Source: Muraenolepis orangiensis
Lineage: Eukaryota; Chordata; Actinopteri; Gadiformes; Muraenolepididae
Direction of reading: 5' to 3'
Assembly (NCBI GenBank): GCA_027704905.1
Contig: CM051001.1
Span: forward strand, 29,506,670 to 29,570,669
Length of the DNA stretch: 64,000 nucleotides
This document shows, in pieces, positions 1 through 10,376 of this stretch. Each line of letters opens with the position of its first letter. Within the stretch, counting starts at the first letter, position 1. The notes under the pieces are model-generated. The model worked only from the letters and a program-made list of their open reading frames with translations, was not told the origin of the DNA and searched no databases. Made by a program: the position numbers and the translations under genes.

Positions 1-85
1 CACACACACACACAGTCACACACACACAGTCACACACACAGTTAAACACACACAGTCACACACACAGTTAAACACACACAAAACT
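1..85. repeat. Compound (CA)n microsatellite
   Basis: Imperfect CA tract at the window edge, broken at intervals by GT and by GTTAAACA spacers. It probably continues to the left of the window. Confidence 0.9.
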
Positions 86-185
86 TTTTTATGGGAGAGC
101 AGAGCCTTTTGAAAGAATAACCATGCACAGTTGGAACTCTAAGGTTTGCTGTTCACAAAAAAATTGTCTTTAAAGAAACACAATA

Positions 186-1069
186 CCGTATTGACCCGAA
201 TATAAGACGACCCCGATTATAAGACGACACCTCTTTTTCAAGACTCATTTTTGGAAAAAAAATTTAAAAAAACATTTTTGAAGACAAAATCTTTTTTTTA
301 TAAAGAAAATAATTGTATTTGAAAATAATGATAACACACATCACACATTGTGTTCAAATTTGCCTAACTTGGCAAACAAAAACAAAAACTGCCTCTTTAG
401 GTACAGTCTTGTGTTTTAAAACCACGTACGTGTTGTCCCATCTGCGAGGTGTGTTAACATGACCGTTTACTGGCTCTTCTCGTTTCCAGTCACTGATTTC
501 ACAATCGACTTCACAATCACTGATTTGCCGCCTTTCCTATGCCCAGTGACAGATGTTGGCATGTCAAAATACACAGGCGTTTGATCAGCATTGCCCATCT
601 GATCAAGGGGGTATGAGTGCTTCTTCCTTAACTTGATCACATCGCTGATAAGACAGTAGCTTCTCTCTGAAGTCTGAGGGCAGGCGCTGGGCTTGTCCTG
701 CGTCGCAATGACAGGTGTTTGATGTCTCTGCTTCGTTTATCACCATTATCTTAAAATTGGCATTGTAACTTTGTCTCTCCTGTTTATTAACTTGCCCTAC
801 TTTTGAGCCACTTTTTTCAAGTTGGTCGCTGTGTCTCTCCATTTCTATCTCTCCAGGTAACTGTTTTTATGTACTGTTACTTTAAGACTTTGAGTTACTT
901 TAAGTGTCGCGCGGTGTCTCGGAACACTCGTTTGGCACAATCTGTTGTTGTGCAATTACATGTGCAATTACGGTACATCGAAAAGTCTAAACCCCGATTA
1001 TAAGACGACCCCTCTTTTTCAGATTTTTTTCTAGGAAAAAAACCCCGTCTTATATTCGGGTCAATACGG
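186..1069 (-). mobile_element. pogo/Tigger-like DNA transposon, deletion derivative
   Basis: Both ends carry the same 24-bp inverted repeat, starting CCGTATTGACCCGAATATAA (186-209 and 1046-1069), and both are bordered by TA, the target duplication of the Tc1-mariner superfamily. Just inside, a block starting CCCCGATTATAAGACGAC occurs at about 209-256 and again at 991-1040 in the same orientation, so the subterminal repeats are direct while the ends are inverted. The interior holds minus-strand transposase remnants. At 884 bp it is much shorter than an autonomous pogo/Tigger element (2-3 kb), so it has lost sequence internally. The superfamily rests on the TA duplication and the protein remnants; the exact family is not determined. 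Confidence 0.85.
475..842 (-). pseudogene. pogo/Tigger transposase remnant
   Basis: Broken transposase on the minus strand inside the element at 186-1069. From about 842 down to 630 it reads RQSYNANFKIMVINEAETS and onward, resembling the N-terminal helix-turn-helix region of pogo/Tigger transposases. After a frame change near 605 it continues with NADQTPVYFDMP (about 590-555), the conserved block around the first catalytic aspartate of the DDE domain. The rest of the catalytic domain, including the later acidic residues, is missing. The N-terminal start at 842 has a plausible methionine. The copy cannot encode an active enzyme. The assignment follows from the two motifs and their order within a TA-flanked, inverted-repeat element. 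Confidence 0.75.
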
Positions 1070-2082
1070 TATATATCCATTACTTGATTATGTCAAAACG
1101 TCAGCTTCAGAATCAGGTAACCTTGTAACCTCTCCTTCTTTGCCTGCCTGGAGAGTGTCCATGCAGGCTACCATACCACAGAATAAAACCAGAACCAATG
1201 TTTTATGATCAAATCACAGTCACTCAATTAGTTTACCTTTGTATGTATTATTATAGAGCACAATACATTACAATCCATTATTACTTATGTTAATTATAAA
1301 AAATAGAGATAATATTTCTATTCCGTCATGCATTGTTGGCTATAGCCACTAGGGGTACAGTGAGCCTCCTGAACCATGTGCTCAACTCAGACATTAATTT
1401 ACATGAATACATAACATGGTCGCTGTAATGGCCAGACGAACATGGTTACGTGAGATACGTGAGATCGCTAGAGTCAATCGGTTTTCAGTCTGATACGGTC
1501 TGTTTATTTGGTCCCTAGACTACTGCAGGCCTGTTGGAAGACCTCATTTTGACCTCTAATTTCACCAGTGACGCCACAGTGAAAGCCATTATGGCAGCAG
1601 ACAGTGAGTTTCCCTCCAACAGCCAGCACTTGGCGAGGGAATAGGCCTGGGCTCGGACGGCTGCAGATGCCTTACTGATGGAAACCTGGTTTATTTCTGT
1701 CTAACTTTTTCGCTATCATCTATAATCTGTCACTCTCCATTCCAAGCGAGACGACCCAAATTATTATTTTTTGGTCCCCGGGACTCCACTTCAAAATGAT
1801 CTTGTCATGTTCATGTGCTCCATATCTTATCATATATTATAATTTTTCAACTGTATTTCCTTCACTCTTGTTTCCTACCATATCTTAATTTTGGTTCCTC
1901 CATTTTGTCCTTGCTTTATTGAACTCTTTCTCCCTTCAATCACTGCTGTGAGATGTTGTTGTTGACACAAGTCATTCCCTCAAAGCCTGTATGTCACCGC
2001 CAACTACAAATATTAGACAGTATTAGATAGCAGGAAAATGTCTTGGGGAGCACAACATTTCTGAATAAAGAGGCTTGAAGAG
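1070..2082. other. Stretch without recognised gene or repeat
   Basis: Apparently single-copy, AT-rich DNA. The only item of note is a weak exon-like frame at 1529-1603, listed separately. Confidence 0.5.
1529..1603 (+). other. Weak candidate exon
   Basis: A 75-bp stretch preceded by CTGCAG and followed by GTGAGT is open in one frame and would read LLEDLILTSNFTSDATVK and a few more residues. The acceptor has a poor polypyrimidine tract, the frame closes soon beyond the donor, and no family was recognised. It could equally be a chance open frame or a conserved non-coding element. Confidence 0.15.
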
Positions 2083-2386
2083 GTCATATTATACCACCAG
2101 TTGTGAGTGTGATTTACCAATACAGGGCGTTTAGAATTTGTCATGTGACTAAAAGTGTCTGTTACTTGGTGACATCACACAGTGGGAGTTTCCACTCAGA
2201 TCTATGATGGATAGATCAGTCTAAAAGTTGGTACAGTACACAGGCTAGGCTGACAGACTGATCTAACCATGATAAATCTGGATGGACACTCCCACTTTGT
2301 GATGTCACCGAGTAACAGAGAATTTTAGTCACAAGACAACAGCCTATAATGGCAAATCGCCCTCACACCTGGTAGTGTAATATGAC
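2083..2386. mobile_element. Palindromic MITE (foldback type)
   Basis: The two halves are inverted copies of each other. The outer arm GTCATATTATACCACCAG at 2083 pairs with the reverse complement of the end at 2353-2386, and an inner arm at 2161-2222 (GTTACTTGGTGACATCACAC and onward) pairs with 2260-2322. The whole unit is about 304 bp with no coding potential, typical of a non-autonomous DNA element able to fold into one long hairpin. Related pieces lie at 3139-3261 and 54240-54371. The superfamily is not determined because no clear target duplication was seen. Confidence 0.75.
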
Positions 2387-3138
2387 TCATTTTAAATTAG
2401 GCACACTGAATACAGACTGCGGGGGAAATTGAACAAACCCATCCTCTAAATCATACAGCATCACTCCTGCGGAATTACCCTTTGCTTTTTTCCCCAAAGG
2501 ATAAACGTAAACATGTTTGAATTGTTCATTCTTTAAGATTATAGCAGGTACCCTTTCTCAGAAAAAATAACTAAAAACAAAGAATGATTTCCAACAAACC
2601 ATGAAATACAGAAGTGTGTTTGTGTTTGATAATCCTCTACTTTATCTCGCCAGCCTTGACCAGAGATTATGATTACATGCAATGATACCACACCAATTTG
2701 CAATCAAACTTTCATCCCCGGCGGTTCATATCAGGGTCGGGTCATCGCGGTGGTTTATTCTGCAAATATTATCAGTGGCAGGTACATCGGCAAAGTACCG
2801 AGCGACATTACAATCACAGCATGCGTTTCACCCGAGACGGTCGTCCCGGCGGTTCAATCATAGCGTTTAGTTGCTGAATCTGATATTAGGCTAACGGAAA
2901 ATGCCCTCTCTGTCTCATCACCAGAGACGCCAGGCTGGGTTAATTACTCCAGGAACGCTGCAGTGTTTCGGCCCACACTGAGAACCTAATGGCTGTCTGT
3001 GGGACTCTGAGACACAGCGGTGGGAGTTTAGTTTAGTAGAACGCTGCGCTTCCTACATGTTGATGCACTGAATTTTTTGTTTGTTTCAAAATCAATCCTA
3101 TAGTGGCATCCCAAGATCGGGAGCTACCAGTAGCCAGC
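2387..3138. other. Stretch without recognised gene or repeat
   Basis: No repeat family was recognised. Around 2669-2870 two overlapping frames of about 62 codons are open by chance, with no recognisable product; base composition there is balanced and free of simple repeats, so a conserved non-coding element is possible. Confidence 0.4.
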
Positions 3139-3261
3139 TGGTACAGTCCAGTGGGAGGCTGATCTACCCATCACACACCTGGATGACGACTAGCACGGGG
3201 CACAATGGGGTGGGTTTTGAACCGGCTTGTGACAGGTAATCAACATCACACCTGGTGGTAG
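3139..3261 (+). mobile_element. Partial copy of the palindromic MITE
   Basis: GGTACAGTCCAGTGGGAG, a GGCTGATCTACCCATCA block and CATCACACCTGGTGGTAG match, in order, parts of the right half of the MITE at 2083-2386. The copy ends where the LTR at 3262 begins, which suggests the LTR inserted into it. Confidence 0.5.
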
Positions 3262-3702
3262 TGTTAGGGTGTAGTGTTGGTTGGACCCAGAACGCAGACC
3301 AAAGACAGGCCGAAGCAGTAACGAGAGGCTTTAATTAAGTAAGCACTCCAATAGAGTGGTCGGGGACAGGCCTGGGGTCTGGATACCGGGAAGTGGATCA
3401 GCAGAGTACCAACAGGTGGGAGACAGGCGAGTGGTCCGGGATGGGAGAGGAGTCTGGATACCGGGAAGGCAATCAGCAGGGTACCGGCAGGTAGGAGACA
3501 GGTGGGTATATTACCAGAAGGCTGGTACGGTGTCATCAAGGGAGTACAACGTACAATCTAGCGAAGAAGTAAAGGGACGCCAGGGTATATATTCCCCCAG
3601 GTGGGGTGATTATCCTAATCAGCAATTGCCGACAGGTGTGTAGGTGCGCCACCAAAGCCCGCGCCTTGGCCACGCCCCCTGTCACCCACCGTAACCGTGA
3701 CA
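3262..3702 (-). mobile_element. Solo LTR of a Ty3/gypsy-type element
   Basis: On the minus strand the segment starts TGTCACGGTTACGG, has a TATA-like AATATATACCC about 100 bp in, and ends with GGGTCCAACCAACACTACAC...CTAACA, the layout of teleost gypsy LTRs (TG...CA ends). The 5 bp on the two sides are ggtag and ggtaa, an imperfect target duplication. It contains two tandem copies of a 75-bp unit (GTCTGGATACCGGGAAG at 3377 and 3452). No internal retroelement coding region is next to it, so it is a solo LTR left by recombination. Confidence 0.65.
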
Positions 3703-4033
3703 GGTAAGACACGGTGAGCAGGATTCATACACAACTGTGTTGCCTTTAAGAAGCCCTTTCACTCCTCTAATGAGGAGGTGGTGGGTCGATGTGGTCTGTC
3801 CTTTTGTGGCTGTACACATGTTAAGAGAAAATAAAGCAGCTTGGGTGAGCCACAAACAGAGCCGCTCTTTAAATTCAAATGACCCCAGAAAAACAATACA
3901 TTTACAGTAAAATTACAGTTCAGGGGCCATATGTCTTGAAAAAAAAGGACATGAGTCTGTGATACCTATTTGCCGCGTATTCAAATAATGCATATGCTTC
4001 CAGCGGTAGAGATGACAGATGCAGCCCACTCAC
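3703..4033. other. Stretch without recognised gene
   Basis: No repeat or gene seen, apart from its position directly downstream, on the minus strand, of the candidate exon at 4034-4111. Confidence 0.4.
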
Positions 4034-4111
4034 CATCTGGTGGGCTTGTAGCAGGGGATCCCGGGTCTTCAGCTCCAGGTGGCTGGTGTCTATGTGGTCG
4101 ACGTTCCCTCT
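4034..4111 (-). CDS. Candidate internal exon of an unknown host gene
   Basis: On the minus strand, a 78-bp segment is bordered upstream by a good acceptor (pyrimidine-rich CTGCTGCTCTTGTCTTCCAG) and downstream by a consensus donor GTGAGT. The open frame is 26 codons long and divides evenly, reading RGNVDHIDTSHLELKTRD and then PLLQAHQM. Composition is higher in GC than its AT-rich surroundings, as expected for an exon. The peptide was not recognised and no gene name is offered. A second exon-like segment with the same strand and splice-site quality lies at 45271-45347. The two frames do not join directly without a stop, so if both belong to one gene, other exons must lie between them or one is not real. 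Confidence 0.45.
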
Positions 4112-4664
4112 CTGGAAGACAAGAGCAGCAGGTAGCACTATAATAACCAGCACGCTGAACATCGAAAACATACATTATATCATACATCATACATTACATT
4201 CTGTACATGACTGCACAGAACAACATTAATAATACAATAAAAAGAAAACCTTGTACAACTGAATGGAGATTTTGCTTGAACAATGGTGTTATGTTATGAT
4301 ATAGTAATAGAGTTTTAGTAGTCCTTTGCTTACACACTAAACGTTACTCTTGGATGTACAATGTTCTGTGGAGCATGCTCAGAAGTGATGCCAAAAACAA
4401 TAAGCAGCACACTAATTCCCCTTGAAGGAACACAATTCAAACTAGAAATGCACAATTTAGGCATGAATTTAATTGAATCAAATCATTTCCAGAAGAGATA
4501 ATTGTTTTTAACTCATCATACTTTTTAATTTAATCTTGATGCAGGGTCCCTATTACATGGAGTAATCCTCTAATTGTTTACCACACTGCGTAACCATTTA
4601 ATGTGTCATTCATTTACAGGGATATACCATGTCATATGCAAAGCCTCTCTCAGCGACATGCACG
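4112..4664. other. AT-rich stretch without recognised gene or repeat
   Basis: Nothing supported beyond the pyrimidine-rich acceptor of the candidate exon at its left end. Confidence 0.4.
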
Positions 4665-4669
4665 CATGT

Positions 4670-4726
<57 letters not shown>

Positions 4727-4924
4727 AACACACACACTCTCTATTGTCCATAGATTCATGCATTCCCAGCACAGAACCAAACAGTATGTGTGTGTGTGTA
4801 TGAGTGTGCTTGTGGGGTGCATTTGTGTGTGTTTGTGTGCGTGTTAAATTGTGTGTGTGTGTGTGTGTGTGTGCGTGTTTGTGTGTATGTATGTGTATGT
4901 GTATGTGTGTGTGTGCGTGTGCCT

Positions 4925-4960
<36 letters not shown>

Positions 4961-5050
4961 CTGTGTGTGTGTGGTAAATTGGTAAATTGTGCGTGCTTGT
5001 CTGTGTTTATGGGGGTGCATTTTGTGTGTGTGTTTGTGTGTTTGTTATAG
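4665..5050. repeat. Compound (CA)n then (TG)n microsatellite
   Basis: A CA tract (4669-4735) is followed, after about 50 bp, by a long interrupted TG tract (4785-5048). The strand flip gives an inverted arrangement that could pair on itself. A C10 run follows at about 5071-5080. Confidence 0.9.
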
Positions 5051-5427
5051 TTGTACATTATATAATAACCCCCCCCCCCCGCCTTTGAGTCTCATCCATC
5101 CATACTATAATGTACACCTAGGTTGACGAAAGAATGAAAAAAAACTCAAATCACTATTTAATGAACAACAGAAATGATTAAGCAAAACAAACAGGAACGA
5201 TTGACTCTCCCGTTTTAACAAAAAGCTACATGGCATCAAATTGACCCTGTAGGCTACCAGGTAACTTTTTACTTTCTCCTTATTTTTATTGCGGCAATGT
5301 CCTCTGCTGCCAATCTGAATATTGTATGAGCATTATTACCAGACATTTTGACTGGCAGGATTTGAATTGACTGTTTTTTAAACAATTGAACCAGCTAAAA
5401 ACCGGGAATTACCGGCTAACGTTAACC

Positions 5428-5430
<3 letters not shown>
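5051..5430. other. Stretch without recognised gene or repeat
   Basis: AT-rich; nothing supported. Confidence 0.4.

Positions 5431-5478
<48 letters not shown>
5431..5478. repeat. (AT)n microsatellite
   Basis: Uninterrupted AT dinucleotides, about 24 units. Confidence 0.95.
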
Positions 5479-5488
<10 letters not shown>

Positions 5489-5529
5489 ATATAAGTGTGA
5501 CAGGATGTATTTTCACTCCGTGCCGCTGC

Positions 5530-5685
5530 ATGGCACTGTGCCAGCGCTGCCGACGCTTTGACCCTCAACACGGGAGCCCCCCAGGGATGTGTGCTGAGCC
5601 TTCTCCTCTACTCCCTCTACACCCACGACTGAATGGCTATGCACAGCTCCAACATCATCATCAAGTTTGCAAATAGTACTGTCTA
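5530..5685 (+). pseudogene. L2-type LINE fragment (reverse transcriptase)
   Basis: Closely matches 51370-51495 of the intact LINE: it contains the block coding NTGAPQGCVLS in that element and the following CTCTACTCCCTCTACACCCA. The copy is short, carries an in-frame stop (TGA in place of TGC after CACGAC) and has lost the catalytic aspartates (GCTGACGAC became GCAAATAGT). It abuts an AT microsatellite on its left. Confidence 0.8.
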
Positions 5686-5759
5686 CAGGTCAGTACACAG
5701 GTCTACAGTACCTTAGCTGATGCGATGATCGTTAATGGGGGGAGGGGGTGCGCAACACA

Positions 5760-6170
5760 AACGCACTTTTGCGTGTCACCATAGCAACGGATATACATGT
5801 TGTATATATATGTTGCAGAATCTTCGCCATAACTAACAAACTAAAGATTGTATACATTCATTGAACAATTATTTTTAAACTTAAGTGCATATTTCTCACT
5901 TGAAATGTTATCACTCATATTCATATTTTAGAGTAACCTTAACATGCGATACATGTATCGTGTATCGTGAGAAACAAATCCTGCCAAACAAAGTGCACGG
6001 TGTTTTTCATGGGAATGCAGCTGCAGGTGCTTACAAACACACTGATGGCTCTGAAAACATGTCTGTGGAAATATTCGTAACAACTATGAAACTAAAGATC
6101 TAGACATTCACTGAAGGACGATTGTGACAAATAATGGCCCATTTCTCACTAGAAATGTTCTGAAAACATA
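5760..6170. repeat. Two diverged tandem copies of a ~250-bp unit
   Basis: AACTAACAAACTAAAGATTG and the following lines to CATATTTCTCACTTGAAATG (5832-5905) recur in diverged form at 6081-6155 (AACTATGAAACTAAAGATCT to CATTTCTCACTAGAAATG). The family was not recognised; it could be an internal duplication within an old transposon. Confidence 0.5.
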
Positions 6171-6174
6171 TTTA

Positions 6175-6665
6175 AATTGCCAAACTTTATGATTTTTTTT
6201 GCATTTTCCACTGAGAATATGCAGAAAGTCGGCCATGTTGCTTTGTGTTCTCGCTGCAGTGGGACACGCATGTGCACTGATGCTGTACGTACGATTTCAC
6301 TTTTATTTTTATTTTTTTCCGTAGGATATCCTACAAACCGGTTCATGAGAATGCATTGTCTGGTGACACCCACGTTGTTTTATGTATGGTTTTGTGAGGG
6401 TATACACTTCCTCCAATGACCAGGTTGTTGTTGACACAGGTCTCAACAAACTCTCTCCATTCTCATCCATTTTCCCCACTCCATGTTTCCCCATCACTTC
6501 CTCGTAGCCCTCATTCCGTCCTCCAATAGCCCTAGATGCATTAAGTCAATTAACAGAGTACATTTGTTTTTATCTTTAAGTCCAAAATAACCAAGTTTCA
6601 AGACATGGTTTAGATATTTAAAAAATCAAGGCGTCAAAATTTTGGATTATAAATAGCAAACTCCA
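6175..6665. other. Stretch without recognised gene
   Basis: Nothing supported; short open frames on both strands at 6149-6419 mirror each other and look accidental. Confidence 0.4.
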
Positions 6666-6670
6666 ACATT

Positions 6671-6747
6671 GGGCTCATCCGGGATTTGAACCCGGGACCT
6701 CTCGCACCCTAGAATCATAGAGAATCATACCCCTAGACCAACAAGCC
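6671..6747 (-). pseudogene. tRNA-Pro(AGG)-like gene with a broken anticodon arm
   Basis: On the minus strand the acceptor arms GGCTTGT and ATGAGCC pair (with wobbles), followed by the discriminator C. The D arm TGGTCTAGGGGTATGA and the T arm GTCCCGGGTTCAAATCCCGG fit vertebrate tRNA-Pro, including intact A-box-like and B-box (GGTTCAAATCC) promoter elements. The anticodon arm is abnormal: GATTCT is repeated (GATTCTCTATGATTCTAGGG), adding 5 nt so that the gene is 77 nt instead of 72 and the five-base anticodon stem no longer pairs. It is therefore called a pseudogene; an odd but working tRNA is unlikely. Confidence 0.75.
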
Positions 6748-6774
6748 AGACTTCAGCATTCCCTAGACCAAGGA

Positions 6775-6980
6775 TGTACAGTTTGGCATAGGCCAGTTGG
6801 TAAATCTCAGTGCCATTAATCTAAAAAAACTGTTGAGGTGTCCTTGAGCATGACACCCTAACCGTAACTGCTCCCCGGCGCTTTATAAATAGCTGACCGC
6901 TGCTCCGAATACTAGGATGCGTTAAATGCAGAGAAATTCCTTTCGCTGTACTGTATTTGTGCTGTACACTGATACATTTT
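6775..6980 (+). mobile_element. Decayed tRNA-derived SINE
   Basis: Contains the fish SINE body: GGTGTCCTTGAGCATGACACCCTAACC, then CTGCTCC...GGATGCGTTAAATGCAGAGA, shared with the copies at 46650-46790 (minus) and 60652-60870. The tRNA-like head is poorly preserved. A (TTA)n tract follows. Confidence 0.6.
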
Positions 6981-7006
6981 AATTATTATTATTATTATTA
7001 TTATTA
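6981..7006. repeat. (TTA)n microsatellite
   Basis: About eight ATT/TTA units at the 3' side of the SINE. Confidence 0.9.
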
Positions 7007-7298
7007 ACTGTCTCCCACTGGTTAATTCTTAACTTTGAACCTCTGCCTTTAGTTTTTGTGCACCAACCCTCTCACGACCCCACCGACGACTCAAGACCAG
7101 GATCTAAAACCACCTTAATTGTTATTTGTTTAGTATTGTCCTGATTTTTTGAAACGTGTTTCTTTGTATCTCATCATCATTGCAAATGAGGTAAAGCTCT
7201 ATGATCTCTATGATGTGGTGGTTTATTTTTAACAGAAGATAGTCTTACTGAACCTACTTGTTACTATCCCATATTGGCTGGCAGACAAAAACCCCACT

Positions 7299-7410
7299 GT
7301 TTCTTCTCTCTCTCTCTCTTGTCTCTCTCTCAAAACATATTTTGGATATGACCCTGATTGTGTGACAATAACATTGTCTTAATCGAATAAACATGAGGAA
7401 ATGTTAAGTA

Positions 7411-7483
<73 letters not shown>

Positions 7484-7484
7484 G
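7299..7484. repeat. (TC)n tracts
   Basis: Short TC tract at 7303-7330 and a longer one at 7412-7484 with CTCC interruptions. The segment between them (about 7338-7411) has a diverged relative at 37096-37167 (GGATATGA.CCTGATTGT...AACATGAGGAAA.GTTAAGTACAT), an unnamed interspersed repeat. Confidence 0.85.
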
Positions 7485-7634
7485 CCAAGTAAAAATGTGT
7501 CTGTAGCTGTATTGTTCCTTAATTGCAATAGTGTTAGGCGATCATATGTGATAACACACATGGTGAAAAAAAACTACGTCTGCTCTCCTCCAGCACTGCG
7601 CTCGATTTCAAGTATTCATATTGAAAAAGAAAAA

Positions 7635-7806
7635 GAATCCTAGTGTTAGGAGCAGTGGGCAGCTATTGTATATACAGCCTCCAGGAGCAGTCTAGGGATA
7701 TTGTGCCCTGCTCAAAGGTACCTCGGCAGTGCCCAGGTGGGGATTGAACCGGCGACCTTTAGTTTCTCAAGCCAAGTCCCAACAGACTTAGCTTTTGTGC
7801 CGCCCT
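7635..7806 (-). mobile_element. tRNA-derived SINE
   Basis: On the minus strand it starts GGGCGGCACAAAAGCTAAGT and has a B-box GGTTCAATCCCC, followed by the common SINE body (GAGCAGGGCAC...GCTGCCCACTGCTCCTAACACTAGGA). It is the same family as 60652-60870, more diverged. The A-box region is altered, so internal promoter activity is unlikely. Confidence 0.7.
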
Positions 7807-8392
7807 AATAATGCAATTTTTATGGATTTTGCATGCCGATACACCGTATTATAGTTCCTGTTTGGTTCACTGAGCTACTGCTTGTTCAGGTGTGAAACAG
7901 AGAAGGAGTTCCTTGTTATGAGCAAATGCTACGTAAACACAACAGGATTAACTGGGTGATTTAGATCCCATTTGGCGTCTCCCAACAATCGGGCGGAAAA
8001 CTTGGTTTCATCTCGTAAAGACGAAATCTGAAGCTTTCCCGTATACTGGAAAGCCGGCTGGGGCAATAATTGATATCAAACATATATTTACGACTGCAAA
8101 TCGGCACCATCAAACCCTGTTCTGTGAGGTGCTCAGAACGCTGAGCGCAAACAAGCCAATGAAAAAGGATTTTAAAAGGCCAGAGAATCTAAATGTCAAA
8201 TGCTAAAATATATCCATCCATCATAAATTGTAACATTTGTTTTTTCCAATATCATTTTTTGTGTTATTATAATTACAAAAAAAAAATGATATTCTCTTTA
8301 AAAAGTCATTAATATAATTGGTTAGTGGTCGTGGTGTTTGTCCTGATCTTGATGAGTTTGTTTTCTTTTGTAATATGAACTAGTACATGGTT
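7807..8392. other. Stretch without recognised gene or repeat
   Basis: AT-rich; nothing supported. Confidence 0.4.
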
Positions 8393-8527
8393 TATCATTG
8401 TGTTCCATAGACTGCATCTACGTGGTTTACATTGTGATCCACATCACTGCATCGACATGGTTTCACATTGTGTTCAACAGACTGCATCTACATAGTTTTA
8501 CATTGTGTCCAAAAGGAGGCATCTAGA
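8393..8527. repeat. ~35-bp minisatellite, about four diverged copies
   Basis: CATTGTGTTCCATAGACTGC and the following CATCTACGTGGTTT repeat at roughly 8394, 8429, 8465 and 8500, each with several substitutions. Confidence 0.75.
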
Positions 8528-9062
<535 letters not shown>

Positions 9063-9193
9063 ATGTGTGCATACGTGTGTGTGTATAACTGGGTGATTGT
9101 GAGGCATTCACTGTGCTGTAGTTATGTAGTTGTGATTGTAGTGGCCATACAAGGAACGGCTAGATAAGCTAGATTACATTATATTATATATAT

Positions 9194-9217
9194 CCTGTGT
9201 ATATTATTATACACAGG
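9194..9217. other. Short perfect hairpin
   Basis: CCTGTGTATA and TATACACAGG form a 10-bp stem with a TTAT loop, followed closely by an A10 run. No function is assigned; it may be chance in AT-rich DNA. Confidence 0.6.
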
Positions 9218-9437
9218 AATAAAAAAAAAAGGTCAGAAGATGTGGTGTTGCAAGTGTAAGTTGTGGTCACCAAGATATGGATCAGACCTCAGCGTCGGTG
9301 CCACAGTTGGTGCCTTTCACATGTTCATCTCATCACCGTTTGGACTAAACGAAGCCTCCACTATCCGCATAGCCCACTTGAAATGATGTCAGAACAATTC
9401 CACACATTTAATGGACCCTGTTATTTTATATAAACAA

Positions 9438-9486
9438 TATATATATACAGTATATATATGTAAACATATATATATATATATATATA

Positions 9487-9526
<40 letters not shown>

Positions 9527-9528
9527 TG
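9438..9528. repeat. (TA)n microsatellite
   Basis: AT/TA tract interrupted by GTAAACA and GAT. Confidence 0.95.
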
Positions 9529-9778
9529 TGAGGCTTTAGCGGTGGTAGCCAGCTTGATACAGAAGAGAGAGACAATGTTGTTATTTCGATAGCCAAACTG
9601 GCCCAGATGTATTCCCTGCCACAGCTCACATCACCACGGAGGTTGAATTGTCCACTCTTAAAACAAAAACCGGGGTGGCAAGCCCACATTGTTAGTTATC
9701 GCAGTAACCCGTCGCTCTATCTGCACTCTACTACTCCTCCATGTCTCACACACACTCCCCTCTCCCCTCTTTTCCCCC

Positions 9779-9958
9779 ACTCTCACTCCAACTCTCATTC
9801 CAACTTCCATTCCAACTCCCATTCCAACTCCTGGTACAACTCCCATTCCAACTCCTGGTACAACTCCCATTCCAACTCCTGGTACAACTCCCATTCCAAC
9901 TCCTGGTACAACTCCCATTCCAACTCCTGGTACAACTCCCATTACAACTCCGCCGTGA
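9779..9958. repeat. 12-bp minisatellite evolving into a 24-bp higher-order repeat
   Basis: The left part repeats a 12-bp unit (CTCCCATTCCAA and variants). From about 9827 two variants alternate, CTCCTGGTACAA and CTCCCATTCCAA, so the period doubles to 24 bp for about five near-identical copies. All frames stay open because the period is a multiple of three; no protein is inferred. Confidence 0.9.
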
Positions 9959-10253
9959 CTCTCTAACTCACATTTGCACGCAACCCGTTCCCCCGCCCCC
10001 TAGCGCTCGCAGCCAACTACCCTCTATAGTGGTCACTTCCCCCGAAACACATGTAGGTAAACAAACACAAACATATAACACCCCATGGAGGGAGACCCAT
10101 AGTGGGCCAGGCCACAGCGTTACAATTGATCAAATATAATTGATATACTTATAGAGGACATTTGGAGTACATTTGGATCAAAAATCTAAGTAAAAAGGAG
10201 CAAAGGATAAATAAACAGCTTAATGTTTATTTCAGAACCTACTAAACCCCTAG

Positions 10254-10376
10254 TCTCACGTCTCTTTTCAGAACTGTCTAGAATAATACACTAGTATCAC
10301 GCCTCTTTTAAGAAATGTCTGGAATAATACACTGGTATCACGTCTCGATTCAGAACTGCCTTGACTAAAATACGAC
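10254..10376. repeat. 41-bp minisatellite, three copies
   Basis: Copies start at 10254, 10295 and 10336 (TATCACGCCTCTTTTAAGAA and variants). Confidence 0.85.

Noticed and set aside
9194..9217. Bacterial-type intrinsic terminator or microRNA hairpin
   Set aside because: The stem is only 10 bp and the setting is vertebrate AT-rich DNA; too short for a microRNA precursor.
9607..10139. Three overlapping open frames on the plus strand
   Set aside because: The 12/24-bp repeat has a period divisible by three and keeps all frames open.
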